64,000 nucleotides of DNA, from the NCBI GenBank assembly GCA_965196985.1, contig CBDALO010000019.1, positions 1 to 64,000 of the forward strand, in the 5' to 3' direction. The DNA is from 2-12-FULL-35-23 sp965196985. Lineage in GTDB: Bacteria > Pseudomonadota > Gammaproteobacteria > UBA12402. The position numbers and the translations under genes were made by a program. Shown piece after piece: positions 1 to 8,913 of this stretch (the first letter of the stretch is position 1; the number at the start of each line of letters is the position of its first letter). The notes under the pieces are model-generated. The model was given only the letters and a program-made list of their open reading frames with translations. It was not told where the DNA came from and did not search any database.

Positions 1-1
1 T

Positions 2-136
2 ATTGCTCAGCTACCTGAAGCAATTTCTATAGCAGGTGTGTTATTTTTATTCGTTATTATTCCATGGGCAGGTTTGACTAGTTTGAGACTTAATAATACT
101 CGTGGCTTTGTAAAGACTAAACTCTTAGAGGCTTAG
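2..136 (+). CDS. C-terminal tail of an integral membrane protein (starts before the window)
   Basis: An open frame runs from the window edge to a TAG stop and encodes about 44 residues. A hydrophobic stretch (residues like GVLFLFVIIPWAGL) looks like a last membrane helix, and a short basic tail follows. No family can be named from this fragment. The same 166 bases, including the stop and the GC-rich hairpin after it, recur at 3868-4033 downstream of the IS91 element. Confidence 0.5.
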   Translation: MAQLPEAISIAGVLFLFVIIPWAGLTSLRLNNTRGFVKTKLLEA

Positions 137-140
137 AAAG

Positions 141-156
141 TTGCCGGCGAAGCCGG
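141..156. terminator. GC-rich hairpin after the membrane-protein stop
   Basis: GCCGG-CGAAG-CCGGC forms a short hairpin 5 bp after the stop codon. No U-tract follows, so it may be a REP-like hairpin rather than a true intrinsic terminator. In the second repeat copy one stem base is changed. Confidence 0.35.
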
Positions 157-358
157 CCTGACTTGAAAGACTCCTGATGACATTTTAGCTAGCTTATTAT
201 ATTACTAAGCTAAGAGGCTTTTGCTTAAGTCATTAACCCTACTTAACGAAATATTTAAAAGCTTACCACACTAGTGGCTTTAATTGTTTAGTGCGTAGGC
301 TAATTTTTTTGGTTTAAACTCAGCCCCTAAGTGTCGGTTTAACTCGGGGGTAAAGAAA

Positions 359-2359
359 ATGATACGTAGGAAGTTCAGGCGTCGCATAAGAGTGGTCTTT
401 GTTCCTTTCCTTGCTATTTTCTTAGCTATGCTAGTGATAGAACCTAGTTTGGCAAGTGTTGATTCATCCCAATTAATCAAACTCGACCAAAATACATTAG
501 TGTTTTTAAATAAACAACATGTCCAGTACAAAGTAAAACCTAGTTTTGAGAAGGTTCTAATAAGAAATTACTTGCATCACTATTACTTTCCTTGGGATAG
601 CCCACTTGCCTCTGCCTCTTCACTGGATATGAGTTATGTTGAGCACAATGCGTTAATTAGTTTTACAGATAAGCCCGGTTGGGGGAGTGATAGTAAACCA
701 CATAGCCAAGATTGGATTAATCAAATCGGAATAAATATGGATTTGAGCCATTTTCCTAATTACCAAGCTAGAGCTATCACGCTTAGCCAAACTAGTTTGA
801 GGGTGCTGCCTACAGCTAGTCCTTCATTTAGTGACCCTAAGTTAGCTGGGCAAGGTTTTCCTTTTGATAATCTACAAGTCTCTATGTTGAAGGCTAATAC
901 TCCAGTTTACATTATGCAAACCTCTAAGGACGGTACTTGGAGTTTTGTAATAACCACTGAAGGTTTGGGTTGGGTAGGAGCAAAAGATATTGCAGTAGTA
1001 GACTCTGCTTTTATTCAGAAGTGGCGTAATAAAAGTTATATTACCCCTGTGGTTGAAGGGGTTGCGATTAAAGCGGGGAAAAGCAATTATTATTCAACTA
1101 GGCTTGGCTCAATTTATCCTCTTTTTAAGAAAAATAAACATACATATACTATTTTAGTTGCTGTTTGTAATGCGAAGGGAAAGGCTGTTATTCAACGTGC
1201 TCAGCTACCTTTATCAAAAGCTGAGCCTTGGCCAATACTGGCTTCGTCAAAGCGGATAGCGACACTTGCCAATCAGTTTTTAGGGGAGCCATATGGCTGG
1301 GGCGGTATCTTTGGTTATCGTGACTGTTCTGCAACGACCCATGACCTATTTTCTTCGTTTGCTATTTGGTTGCCAAGACATTCAACTCAGCAAGCGAGCT
1401 CAGGGTATTACCATAGTTTAGAAAATAAAGATGGGGCAGATAAAACGCAGGAACTTCTAGAAAAAGGCATTCCATTTTTTACCTTGTTGTGGATGGAAGG
1501 GCACGTGCTCGTTTACATTGGTGAAGCAGACCATAACGCTGTAGCTTTCCATACTCCGTGGGGCTTGCGGACGAGAAGCTTGTTTTTGCGCCAAGAAGGT
1601 AGGCTTATTATTGGTCACACTGTTATTACACCGCTGAACTTGGGGAGCAATTTCTTTACTGTGCCAGCGACTTGGCTGGATAAGTTACAAAGCTATACTT
1701 ACTTGGTTCCTCCGCAGCAGCTTATTAGGTTGGATGCAGACAAAAAAATTAAGGTGCCTGAAAAAATTGTCCATAAAAAAATTCCATTCACTAGAGAGCG
1801 TATTAAATTAACTAAACAATACCTTTGTCACCATTATAAGATTTGCAATGGGTCTATAAAAATCGTGCCAAAAATGATAGTGCTTCACTGGACCGCTGAG
1901 CCTACTTGGCAGGCTGGTTACGAAACCTTTTATCCAGCAACTTTGCCGGCTTCACGTTCGATGATCAATAAGACAAGCCGATTAAACGTTTCAGCGCAAT
2001 TTTTAGTTGCACGTGACGGTACAATTTATCAGTTAATGCCGGCTAATTGGATGGCTCGCCATGTTATTGGTTTAAATTATATGGCGATTGGCATTGAGAA
2101 CGTTGGTGGTGTCAATGGTGTGCAAGACCTTACACAAAAACAGGTTCAGGCTGACGTCTATCTTATACGCTCATTAAAGCAACGCTATCCAACTATTAAT
2201 TATTTAATTGGACATTATGAATACACTAAGTTTAGGCACACGCCACTATGGAAAGAAGTGAACCCTAATTATATTACCAGTAAAATTGACCCGGGCCCTA
2301 AGTTTATGAAAGCTGTTCGTAAGCAGGTTAAGGATCTTGGATTGAAGAATGCACCATGA
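359..2359 (+). CDS. Exported NlpC/P60 endopeptidase fused to an Amidase_2 (AmpD-like) domain
   Basis: This 666-residue peptidoglycan hydrolase has an arginine-rich N-terminus and a hydrophobic segment (about residues 11-32), which fits a signal peptide or membrane anchor. Residues ~110-240 resemble the SH3-type wall-binding region of this family. The NlpC/P60 part follows (~285-420) with Cys323 in YRDCSATTHD and His382 in MEGHVLVYIG. A C-terminal N-acetylmuramoyl-L-alanine amidase domain (~500-650) has candidate zinc ligands His510 (VLHWTAEP), His568 (ARHVIG) and Asp644 (KIDPGP). It should cut both peptide and amide bonds of murein in the periplasm. The ATG at 359 follows a GGGGG tract. The gene lies between two copies of a 166-bp repeat and beside an IS91 element, so it may have moved. 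Two catalytic domains in one chain is the notable feature. Confidence 0.85.
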   Translation: MIRRKFRRRIRVVFVPFLAIFLAMLVIEPSLASVDSSQLIKLDQNTLVFLNKQHVQYKVKPSFEKVLIRNYLHHYYFPWDSPLASASSLDMSYVEHNALISFTDKPGWGSDSKPHSQDWINQIGINMDLSHFPNYQARAITLSQTSLRVLPTASPSFSDPKLAGQGFPFDNLQVSMLKANTPVYIMQTSKDGTWSFVITTEGLGWVGAKDIAVVDSAFIQKWRNKSYITPVVEGVAIKAGKSNYYSTRLGSIYPLFKKNKHTYTILVAVCNAKGKAVIQRAQLPLSKAEPWPILASSKRIATLANQFLGEPYGWGGIFGYRDCSATTHDLFSSFAIWLPRHSTQQASSGYYHSLENKDGADKTQELLEKGIPFFTLLWMEGHVLVYIGEADHNAVAFHTPWGLRTRSLFLRQEGRLIIGHTVITPLNLGSNFFTVPATWLDKLQSYTYLVPPQQLIRLDADKKIKVPEKIVHKKIPFTRERIKLTKQYLCHHYKICNGSIKIVPKMIVLHWTAEPTWQAGYETFYPATLPASRSMINKTSRLNVSAQFLVARDGTIYQLMPANWMARHVIGLNYMAIGIENVGGVNGVQDLTQKQVQADVYLIRSLKQRYPTINYLIGHYEYTKFRHTPLWKEVNPNYITSKIDPGPKFMKAVRKQVKDLGLKNAP

Positions 2360-2478
2360 GATTAGTTTGTATCTTATGCTATTGATGCTTATTTTGGGTC
2401 GTGAATTAGTGGGGTATTAAGCAGTTTCTTCGATTAGTTAAGGTGGTTTAAGTTCATATTAAGGAATTTCAATGTGTC

Positions 2479-2501
2479 AATTGGTAAAAATACCACCAAT
2501 T
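2479..2501. other. Candidate oriIS hairpin of the IS91 element
   Basis: AATTGGT and ACCAATT are separated by nine bases, about 25 bp inside the end that abuts GTTC. The same hairpin is present in the truncated copy after 27887. Position and symmetry fit a rolling-circle nick region; the exact nick site cannot be assigned. Confidence 0.5.
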
Positions 2502-2632
2502 AAAATGAGTAATTTTAGCACAGGTATTTTTTATAAAATCGATTTAGTGGTGGGGCAGGGTTAGTTATGACAAACAATAGCCAAAACTAGCTGTTATTTG
2601 TTGTTTTGGACGGACTACCCCCTAGGAAGTTA

Positions 2633-3826
2633 TTAGATTTTTTTCAGTAAGGCGAGTTCACGATGCTTTGATAGCAATTTGTAACGGTTAGGTTGTCTAT
2701 ACCAGCAGTTAGCTAAAAACATTTGGCTACCGCATAGAACACATTCATAGGGGTCAATGTTAAAATTATTTTGCATTAAGGTGCGGTAATTGACCTGGGG
2801 TGTGTTTGGATCAGTTTCACCTAATAGGAGTCTGACTTTGGGTAGCATCTCACCTCGCACCCGGTTAGCAAGAAACCCATAATAACGCACCATACGAAAG
2901 CCAACATCAGGAATGTGTTGAATAAATCGAGCAATAAACTCTTCCGCGGTTAATTTAAATTGCTTGTAGGTTTTAGAGACGTGATCAAGATAATTAAAAC
3001 TGAGGCTGCTCCCATCAAAGTTTTTAATTTTTGACTCAGCAATAGGAGGACGTTTGGTGTATCGACCTAAGTATTTAACGTTTTGTTTGTGATTCTTTGA
3101 GGGCTTTACGCAATGTACTACCCATCGTTTTTGGTAAAGCTGATCAAGCAGTTGATTAAAGTTGAAAGTGTGGTTCAGTGTAGAGGCTAACTGATTTGGC
3201 AGAATAAGCCCTTTGTCCTGGTGGTGGTTTCTAAAAAGGTTAATGACCTCATAATGCCACATGGACATTAGTGTAGGTTGATGGAAGTAGAGGCTTTTCC
3301 ATTGTGTTAACTCTTTGTTGATACCACCCAGAGTGATTGACGCATGAAGATGCACATTGCGCTTTAGATCTCTGCCAAAGGTGTGAAGCGCGATAAATAC
3401 ACCGGGTTTAACCCTCTTGTTTTTAGCAAGCTTGAGTAACACCTTTGCTGCTAATGGTGGGAGTAAATTAAGAAGCTCTCTGTTTGTCCAAAAGCAGTCC
3501 CAAAGAGTAGAGGGCATGGTGAATGTGATGTGTTGCCATGCAGTGTTGGGTAAGATTGCCATTTGTTGTTGTATCCATACTTCTGTGGCTTTTTTACCAC
3601 ACGATGAACAGCTTTTAGCTTTGCAGGTATGGCGGATGTATTTGACGTGTGAACAGTTTGGATTACTGCAATGATACTCTTTATGGCCACGCATAGGATG
3701 TTTGCAGCTAAGCAGCTTAACAATGCCAATGACAATAGCTTCTCTGATTTTATCTTTGTACTTGGTGTGAAAGTTCCACCAGTTCTGATTGGTTACCAAG
3801 ATTTGTTTGATACTAAAGCGTTTCAT
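2633..3826 (-). CDS. IS91-family transposase (Y2 HUH nuclease)
   Basis: The 397-residue protein has an N-terminal zinc-binding region with Cys/His pairs (about residues 41-76). The HUH motif NVHLHASIT supplies His159 and His161, and the two catalytic tyrosines lie in YLGRYTK (Tyr252 and Tyr256, spaced Y-x3-Y as in IS91). A C-terminal Cys pair (ECVLCG) follows. The family nicks at oriIS and moves as a single strand by rolling-circle replication, with no DDE chemistry and no TSD. The frame is intact. A C-terminal fragment of a second copy lies at 28067-28294. Confidence 0.92.
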   Translation of the reverse strand: MKRFSIKQILVTNQNWWNFHTKYKDKIREAIVIGIVKLLSCKHPMRGHKEYHCSNPNCSHVKYIRHTCKAKSCSSCGKKATEVWIQQQMAILPNTAWQHITFTMPSTLWDCFWTNRELLNLLPPLAAKVLLKLAKNKRVKPGVFIALHTFGRDLKRNVHLHASITLGGINKELTQWKSLYFHQPTLMSMWHYEVINLFRNHHQDKGLILPNQLASTLNHTFNFNQLLDQLYQKRWVVHCVKPSKNHKQNVKYLGRYTKRPPIAESKIKNFDGSSLSFNYLDHVSKTYKQFKLTAEEFIARFIQHIPDVGFRMVRYYGFLANRVRGEMLPKVRLLLGETDPNTPQVNYRTLMQNNFNIDPYECVLCGSQMFLANCWYRQPNRYKLLSKHRELALLKKI

Positions 3827-3867
3827 TATTCTTAGAGTAAAATGAGAAGCGCGTATAGTAGGTGAGT

Positions 3868-4033
3868 TATTGCTCAGCTACCTGAAGCAATTTCTATAGC
3901 AGGTGTGTTATTTTTATTCGTTATTATTCCATGGGCAGGTTTGACTAGTTTGAGACTTAATAATACTCGTGGCTTTGTAAAGACTAAACTCTTAGAGGCT
4001 TAGAAAGTTGCCAGCGAAGCCGGCCTGACTTGA
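3868..4033. repeat. 166-bp direct repeat, copy 2
   Basis: This copies the membrane-protein tail seen at 1-166, starting directly at the 5' (terIS) side of the IS91 transposase and ending 17 bp before the tRNA-Thr gene. It carries the C-terminal codons and stop but no start, so it is a gene fragment. Confidence 0.9.
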
Positions 4034-4050
4034 GGCTTCTTTGATGGTGC

Positions 4051-4126
<76 letters not shown>

Positions 4127-4224
4127 CTAGTTTGCTGACCTTTACGCTCGCACCCTCCCTGGTGAACCCGCCAGCTTTAAATTTAGCACAGCTATTGTGA
4201 TGAGGGAATAGGTTGAGGTTTTGT

Positions 4225-6173
4225 CGTATCCGTCTTATTTCAGCATGATGCTCATGCTGCGCTCTCTTTAGTTTACTGCGCCTGTGATGAGCGGATGGTA
4301 ATTAATTCCGCTAGCGAAGGCATAGAATAGTTTTTTGTAATTCTGTCATATATATAATCGAAGACATTAACTGCTAGCTTTTTACATGTCTCAGTAATTG
4401 TAACCATTGTATCCTTAGCTTTCGTTCCTTCTTCACTCATAGTATGAAGGTGTACATCGCGCATTCTAGCCTGCTTCCGAGCCATCAACTCTGCTGGATT
4501 GTTATGTAGAGGAAGCTCTGGCTTTTCCAGCACTAACAATAGCTGCCTTTTCTTTTTTAAGGTGAGCTCAATTTGTTTATCTAGTTTCTCGTAGCCAGTG
4601 ATTGTTGAGAATAACTCAGTAAACTCATTGGATAGCTTATCTATCTCATCTTGCCCTGGGTTCTTTTTATATTCAATGAGCTTATGATAATAATCCCAAA
4701 ACCTATCCAAGAAGCTGTCAACAGAGTCTTGGTGCTTCTTAAAAATTGGCGTCAGCTTTTTATAATGCCTACCCTCATGAACCCAGCACAAGGCGAGTGA
4801 TTCAGTAATGAGCTTAAACTGTGGCGCATCATCGGTAATGAGTGTTTCTATCGCATAAGGACTCTTTCTATATGTTGAGATAGCTGCCGCATCAGTAATC
4901 AGCTTTCTATATTTTGGAAATTTTTTATCACCTAATACCTTATCAAGAATAACTTCCAGCTCCTTACTGTTTAAGATAGTCGATGAGTGAAATACCTTTA
5001 AGCTTTCGATTACCTTGTGGGGTAAGTTCATAGTAGCCAGTAAATTAAAAGCGGCCTCATTTAATGTGAACCCAAAGTGGTCTTTGCTTAACATTTCAAT
5101 GACGCTTAATCGACTTTTACTGGTCAGCGTAAAGTAAGCTGAATAATACTCATTACCCAATACATTAACATAACGGTTTTTCCCATCCTCTCTAGCGTTG
5201 GTGTCATCTAGGTGCTGGTAGTTCGTGGATTGTAAACCTGCCTTCACAACTTCTACCTTCTCGGGCTCAAGTATCGTAGGTGTTTTAATTGTGAAGCTAT
5301 GGATGGTTGATTTACTAATATCTATGTTGGCGGTTTTATAAAATGTCTCAAGGCTTTCTAGCGTCATACCACCTTGAGTATTTAGGAAGCTTGTCCAGCT
5401 TTTAATAGTAGGGCCGAACTGGCCCTCATAACCAGTTGGCAGAGGTGCTGTATAGTGTTTGTTTTCAGAAGGGGAGTAATATTGTTGGCGCAAAAAAAGA
5501 GTGTAATTAGCAGCAATTTTTATATCCTGGATAAGTGTTTTCTTAGAGCCATTTGGCACAGCATCGCTGGGCAACGAATCTGGATTAATTGTTAGTGTCA
5601 CTGTATTAGAGACTTCGAGATTTTTTTTACTAGATTTTGGCTTTCTAGTTTTATTGGTTTTATTTCCTTTTCTATCCTTCTCGGAGGAATGATCCTTGTC
5701 CTTGTTAGCGCGCGTTTGCTTTCTAACATTAGGCTTTCCTTGCTCACCTTTATATTTATTTAATGCGTTATTTAACGATTGCACCTTGTCTTCTAGCTTT
5801 ATGATTTTCTCAGCCTGACTTTCACATACATTGCTAAAATCTGTTTCTAGTGCTGTTGGTGTAACAGTATTATTAAATCTCTCAATGAGATCGGCTAAAA
5901 CTGATTTGTCAGGTTGTTTTTTCATAGGAAGAGTATACCACGGGTTTGAAAAGGTAAATTTTCCCCACACAGATGGCCGTACTGCTGAAATTATTTTTAA
6001 GCCATGAACCTGATCGATGAAAAAATAATCCGAGCATACAGCGTTGTTATAGAGCGCACATCATGCTTTTATGACACACGATGATTCCAATATAAAATTT
6101 CCAAATTTGCACGAAAAAGCTGTCAAGAACTTTTTGAATTATTTTCAAATCATGCTGATATTGAACGGATACG
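4225..6173 (-). mobile_element. IS-C copy 1 (IS66-like, 1949 bp)
   Basis: The ends are CGTATCCGT at 4225 and its complement ACGGATACG ending at 6173. The 6-bp TSD TTTTGT is at 4219-4224 and 6174-6179. Copy 2 at 49979-51927 has exactly the same length. The ends and the 6-bp TSD differ from canonical IS66 (GTAA ends, 8-bp TSD), so the family name is tentative although the transposase resembles IS66 TnpC. Confidence 0.9.
4273..5970 (-). CDS. IS-C transposase (IS66-like DDE)
   Basis: The protein is 565 residues, or 550 if translation begins at the internal methionine 16. It opens with a predicted coiled coil (~45-75) and a long Lys/Asn-rich linker. The DDE-like core shows LDDTNARED (first Asp), ITDDAP (second), a CWVHEGRHYKK motif recalling the IS66 CWAHxRR box, and LPLHNNPAELMARKQARMR, recalling the IS66 DNNxxE region. 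No tnpA/tnpB partners are present. It differs from copy 2 at a single residue (Tyr instead of Asn in AANxTLF). Confidence 0.8.
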   Translation of the reverse strand: MWGKFTFSNPWYTLPMKKQPDKSVLADLIERFNNTVTPTALETDFSNVCESQAEKIIKLEDKVQSLNNALNKYKGEQGKPNVRKQTRANKDKDHSSEKDRKGNKTNKTRKPKSSKKNLEVSNTVTLTINPDSLPSDAVPNGSKKTLIQDIKIAANYTLFLRQQYYSPSENKHYTAPLPTGYEGQFGPTIKSWTSFLNTQGGMTLESLETFYKTANIDISKSTIHSFTIKTPTILEPEKVEVVKAGLQSTNYQHLDDTNAREDGKNRYVNVLGNEYYSAYFTLTSKSRLSVIEMLSKDHFGFTLNEAAFNLLATMNLPHKVIESLKVFHSSTILNSKELEVILDKVLGDKKFPKYRKLITDAAAISTYRKSPYAIETLITDDAPQFKLITESLALCWVHEGRHYKKLTPIFKKHQDSVDSFLDRFWDYYHKLIEYKKNPGQDEIDKLSNEFTELFSTITGYEKLDKQIELTLKKKRQLLLVLEKPELPLHNNPAELMARKQARMRDVHLHTMSEEGTKAKDTMVTITETCKKLAVNVFDYIYDRITKNYSMPSLAELITIRSSQAQ

Positions 6174-6179
6174 TTTTGT

Positions 6180-6379
6180 CTGTATTTAAATTTGAGAGCC
6201 TTAGTTTTGCATTTTTCAAAGCCTTTATGGCCAACGGGACCTGTCTGTACTCAGGGTTTAGTCGAAAGGTACCAGGATGCGAGTCTTTCTATATGAGCTC
6301 GTAAGTGATTTGTTGTGTATTTAATTAATAAAAATTATTATGGAATTTGCAAGTATAGTTTTAATTTTAGGAGGCATAT
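6180..6379. other. Intergenic stretch between IS-C and the cupin gene
   Basis: Apart from the right TSD of IS-C and the AGGAGG-type ribosome site of the cupin gene (around 6368), I see nothing. The short open frame crossing the IS-C edge here is not coding. Confidence 0.5.
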
Positions 6380-6847
6380 ATGTTGTCGATAAAGAAAAGC
6401 AAGGGCCTGTTTTCTGAGAAAATGATTAGCAACTATGATTCGGAAATAGATAAGACTAAAATTGACCCAAGTATTAATATTTCTGTTACACCGCTGACAT
6501 CTGAGGAAGATGAAAGTGCTTTTGTTGCGGCCGTTATCCCAAAAGGAGAAGAAGCATTTTTACATTACCATCAAGACGGCGTTGATTTAAACTTTATTGT
6601 CAGTGGCCATGGTGAATTACATGTCAGTGAAATGGATACAAAAACTTTGAAAATCCTTAATAAAAAAGTGTTTAAGGTACAGCAAGGTGATTATTTTTCA
6701 ATGCCAAACTATGTTGCGCATAAGCTTAAAGCTAAATCTGATATGAAGGTTTTATTTGTTAGATCAAATCTACCGGTTGAATTGTTACGTCTATCTTTAT
6801 TTAGGGGAATTGAGCTAGTTTTATCTCATAATAAACAAGGTTTTTAG
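6380..6847 (+). CDS. Small cupin-domain protein
   Basis: The 155-residue protein has a single cupin fold. Motif 1 is around HYHQDGVDLNFIVSGHGEL (residues ~62-80), with two histidines and a Gly-rich turn. Motif 2 is around GDYFSMPNYVAHKLKA, with a further His. Two or three histidines suggest a metal site, but the substrate cannot be told. A strong ribosome site, AGGAGG, lies 6-7 bases before the ATG. It has no signal peptide and is probably cytosolic. It has no obvious operon partner; the DDE/ExeA region begins 40 bp downstream. Confidence 0.75.
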   Translation: MLSIKKSKGLFSEKMISNYDSEIDKTKIDPSINISVTPLTSEEDESAFVAAVIPKGEEAFLHYHQDGVDLNFIVSGHGELHVSEMDTKTLKILNKKVFKVQQGDYFSMPNYVAHKLKAKSDMKVLFVRSNLPVELLRLSLFRGIELVLSHNKQGF

Positions 6848-6886
6848 TAACCTATCAAGGTAAAATAACTTGATATAAAAACTATA

Positions 6887-7443
6887 GTGAAATTAGTCAT
6901 GCGCAGAATCATAAAAGCGATTAAAAGCCTGAGTGATTACCTGATCCTGCTGAAAAAAAATCCAGAGCTACTAAGGCCAGAGCAGTGCAGCCATTGCGGT
7001 GCAGGTGGACTATGGTCACATGGATCATATGATCGAAAACCAGATAGGAACCCAGGTAAAGGACGCTCTTTAAATCCCACCCCTGTTTTGAGATTTTATT
7101 GTCATCAATGTAAACGTACTTGTTCAACCCTACCTGAGATACTTTCTCCAAAGCGTTGGTATTGCTGGTCAGTTCAGCAGGCAGTGTTAATGAGCGTGCT
7201 CCTGGGAAAAGTATTAGCTCATCAGGTCAGGAGCAAGGTGTTAGTCGACACACCGTTGCTAGGTGGTTTCACTGGTTGGTTGACCACTTCGTTGATTACT
7301 CCTTCCATATCAAAGCACATCCGTTGTGGTTACAGCTTGGGCGACATAGTGATCCACAAGCGTTTTGGTTGGCCTGCCTTGGTGAGCATGATTTATCGAG
7401 CATCATGCTTTTTCTTAACAACACAGGAGTGAGCATCCCATAA
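6887..7443 (+). pseudogene. DUF6431-type zinc-ribbon/HTH transposition protein, split by a -1 shift
   Basis: Frame 1 (GTG 6887 or ATG 6899) encodes a zinc ribbon with CSHCGAGG and CHQCKRTC followed by TLPEILSPKRWYCW, typical of proteins found before DDE/ExeA transposition genes. The homologous sequence then continues in the -1 frame (GQEQGVSRHTVARWFHWL, a helix-turn-helix) and ends at 7443. The switch lies at GGGAAAA (7204-7210), phased G_GGA_AAA, a good slippery heptamer. It is therefore either a programmed frameshift or a simple indel. The protein is short for the family, so the 3' end may also be cut by the left end of the DDE/ExeA element. Confidence 0.6.
7204..7210 (+). other. Possible -1 frameshift heptamer G_GGA_AAA
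   Basis: In the upstream frame the codons read CTG GGA AAA GTA. Slipping back one base gives AGT ATT AGC, the frame in which the helix-turn-helix part is encoded. The heptamer has the X_XXY_YYZ form in correct phase. I did not find a convincing stimulatory stem-loop by eye. Confidence 0.45.
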
Positions 7444-7577
7444 TTAATTAACGTGAAAAAAAGTTGAGATGGATATTTTCTGTAAACCTCACGACCCCAC
7501 ACAGTTTGAGCGTAGCATTCTCAACTCAAGTTGTGATTAACTCATTGCAAGTAGTTAAATCACACAGGAATTGCAAA

Positions 7578-8912
7578 ATGACCAAGCCCATTCACCCAAC
7601 AGCACTGTTTCGCCTAAGTGTTTTAGGTGAGCTATGTAGCCGAAATAGTTTTGAGCATGGTGAGCTCAAGAGCATTATTAAAAGGTTGTCCCAGCAAACC
7701 TACAACATTCCAGGTAGTAAGCGTGTTCACCTCAGTGCTAAAACAATTGAGAATTGGTATTACGCCTGGTTAAAGCAGGGTATTGATGGATTAGTTCCTA
7801 AAACTCGACGAGACAAAGGCCAGTGTCACATCAATCCAGAGCTACAAGAGTTAATTATTTCCACTAAACAGGAAAGCCCTTCAAGATCAATTCCGACCGT
7901 GATTAAACTCTTAGAAACTCAAGGGAAGGTAGCACGAGGTGAATTATCTCACGCAACAGTTCACCGCTTATTAGTAAAACACGGCCTGTCTAAAAGAACA
8001 GTCACACCTTCTAACCAAATTGAGCGCCGCTCATTTGAGGCGCTCACAGCTTGTGATATTTGGTATGGCGATGTTATGCATGGTCCAACGATTTACGATG
8101 GCCAAAGAAGAGTTAAAAGCTATTTGGTGAGTATTTTTGATGATGCCTCAAGGTTGGTCTGTCACAGTAAATTTTGTACTGATGAGAGTGCCATTACTAT
8201 TGAGCATGTGTTGAAAGAGGCATTACTCAAACGTGGGCTTCCTGTTAAGCTCATCATTGACAACGGCCCTGCCTACCGTGCTAAAACGTTGCAAACCATT
8301 TGTGCTCGTTTGAAAATTCAATTGATTTACGGCAGGCCCTATGAACCGCAAAGCAAAGGCAAACTAGAGCGTTGGCATAGAACAGTACGCGAGCAATTCC
8401 TAGCTGAATGCAACCTGGATTCCATTCATAGTTTCAATGCGCTGAATGATCGATTTTGGGCTTGGGTTGAGCGTGTTTATCATCAAGCCTCGCAAAGCGC
8501 CCTGCCTGACAAGATGACCCCGTTACAACGCTATCAGCAAGACCTCACTAAAATTCAGCCGTTAGGTTGTTTGGCCGATAAGCTAGATGATTACTTCCTG
8601 CATCGCATTAAGCGCCGAGTCAGGAAGGATGGCACGGTAAGCTGGAATAATCGACTCTTTGAAGTTCCATTTGAACTGGCTCAACAAGAGGTTTATTTAG
8701 TGGTTGATCCGCATAGTGACTCCGCCCGTCACGTCGAATCATTGGAATATCAATACCTTGGTGCAGTGGGAGAGCTGGACAAACATAACAACCTTTCTAG
8801 AACCCGAGCTAGACCTCAGATGCCGGAACAACCAGCAAGAAAAACCTCGCTAGTTGAGATTGTTTATAACCAAGTTAAAGAGGATTTGGATATCACTGAG
8901 GAGGATGAGTAA
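7578..8912 (+). CDS. DDE integrase/transposase with rve core
   Basis: The 444-residue protein starts at an ATG with AGGAATTG upstream; a longer TTG-initiated frame from 7464 is less likely. It has N-terminal helix-turn-helix domains (~10-140), then an rve catalytic core with Asp165 (YGDVMHGP), Asp228 (IIDNGPAYR) and Glu264 (KGKLERWHR). A C-terminal part resembles the Mu-type beta-barrel (RVRKDGTVSWNNRLFEVP). It should catalyse strand transfer together with the ATPase encoded one base downstream. The frame is complete. Confidence 0.88.
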   Translation: MTKPIHPTALFRLSVLGELCSRNSFEHGELKSIIKRLSQQTYNIPGSKRVHLSAKTIENWYYAWLKQGIDGLVPKTRRDKGQCHINPELQELIISTKQESPSRSIPTVIKLLETQGKVARGELSHATVHRLLVKHGLSKRTVTPSNQIERRSFEALTACDIWYGDVMHGPTIYDGQRRVKSYLVSIFDDASRLVCHSKFCTDESAITIEHVLKEALLKRGLPVKLIIDNGPAYRAKTLQTICARLKIQLIYGRPYEPQSKGKLERWHRTVREQFLAECNLDSIHSFNALNDRFWAWVERVYHQASQSALPDKMTPLQRYQQDLTKIQPLGCLADKLDDYFLHRIKRRVRKDGTVSWNNRLFEVPFELAQQEVYLVVDPHSDSARHVESLEYQYLGAVGELDKHNNLSRTRARPQMPEQPARKTSLVEIVYNQVKEDLDITEEDE

Positions 8913-8913
8913 G

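Larger units (their letters stand above)
1..166. repeat. 166-bp direct repeat, copy 1
   Basis: Positions 1-166 match 3868-4033 with a single visible difference (G/A in the GC-rich hairpin around 146). The two copies bracket the NlpC/P60-amidase gene and the IS91 element. The match begins exactly at the window edge, so the repeat probably extends further upstream. Confidence 0.9.
2456..3867 (-). mobile_element. IS91-family rolling-circle element, complete or near complete
   Basis: The element carries one Y2 HUH transposase on the minus strand. Its oriIS side starts at 2456 directly after GTTC (2452-2455), the tetranucleotide IS91 elements abut. A second, truncated copy at 27887 has the same end directly after CTTG, the other known target. 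Near the end lies an inverted repeat, AATTGGT (2479-2485) and ACCAATT (2495-2501), a plausible oriIS hairpin. The other end (terIS) is placed at 3867 only because the 166-bp repeat starts there. No TSD is expected. Confidence 0.8.

Noticed and set aside
3417..3735. Open frames on both strands within the IS91 transposase
   Set aside because: Alternative frames of the transposase; no independent support.
6071..6304. 77-codon open frame crossing the right end of IS-C copy 1
   Set aside because: It bridges IS and flanking DNA, which cannot be an evolved gene.
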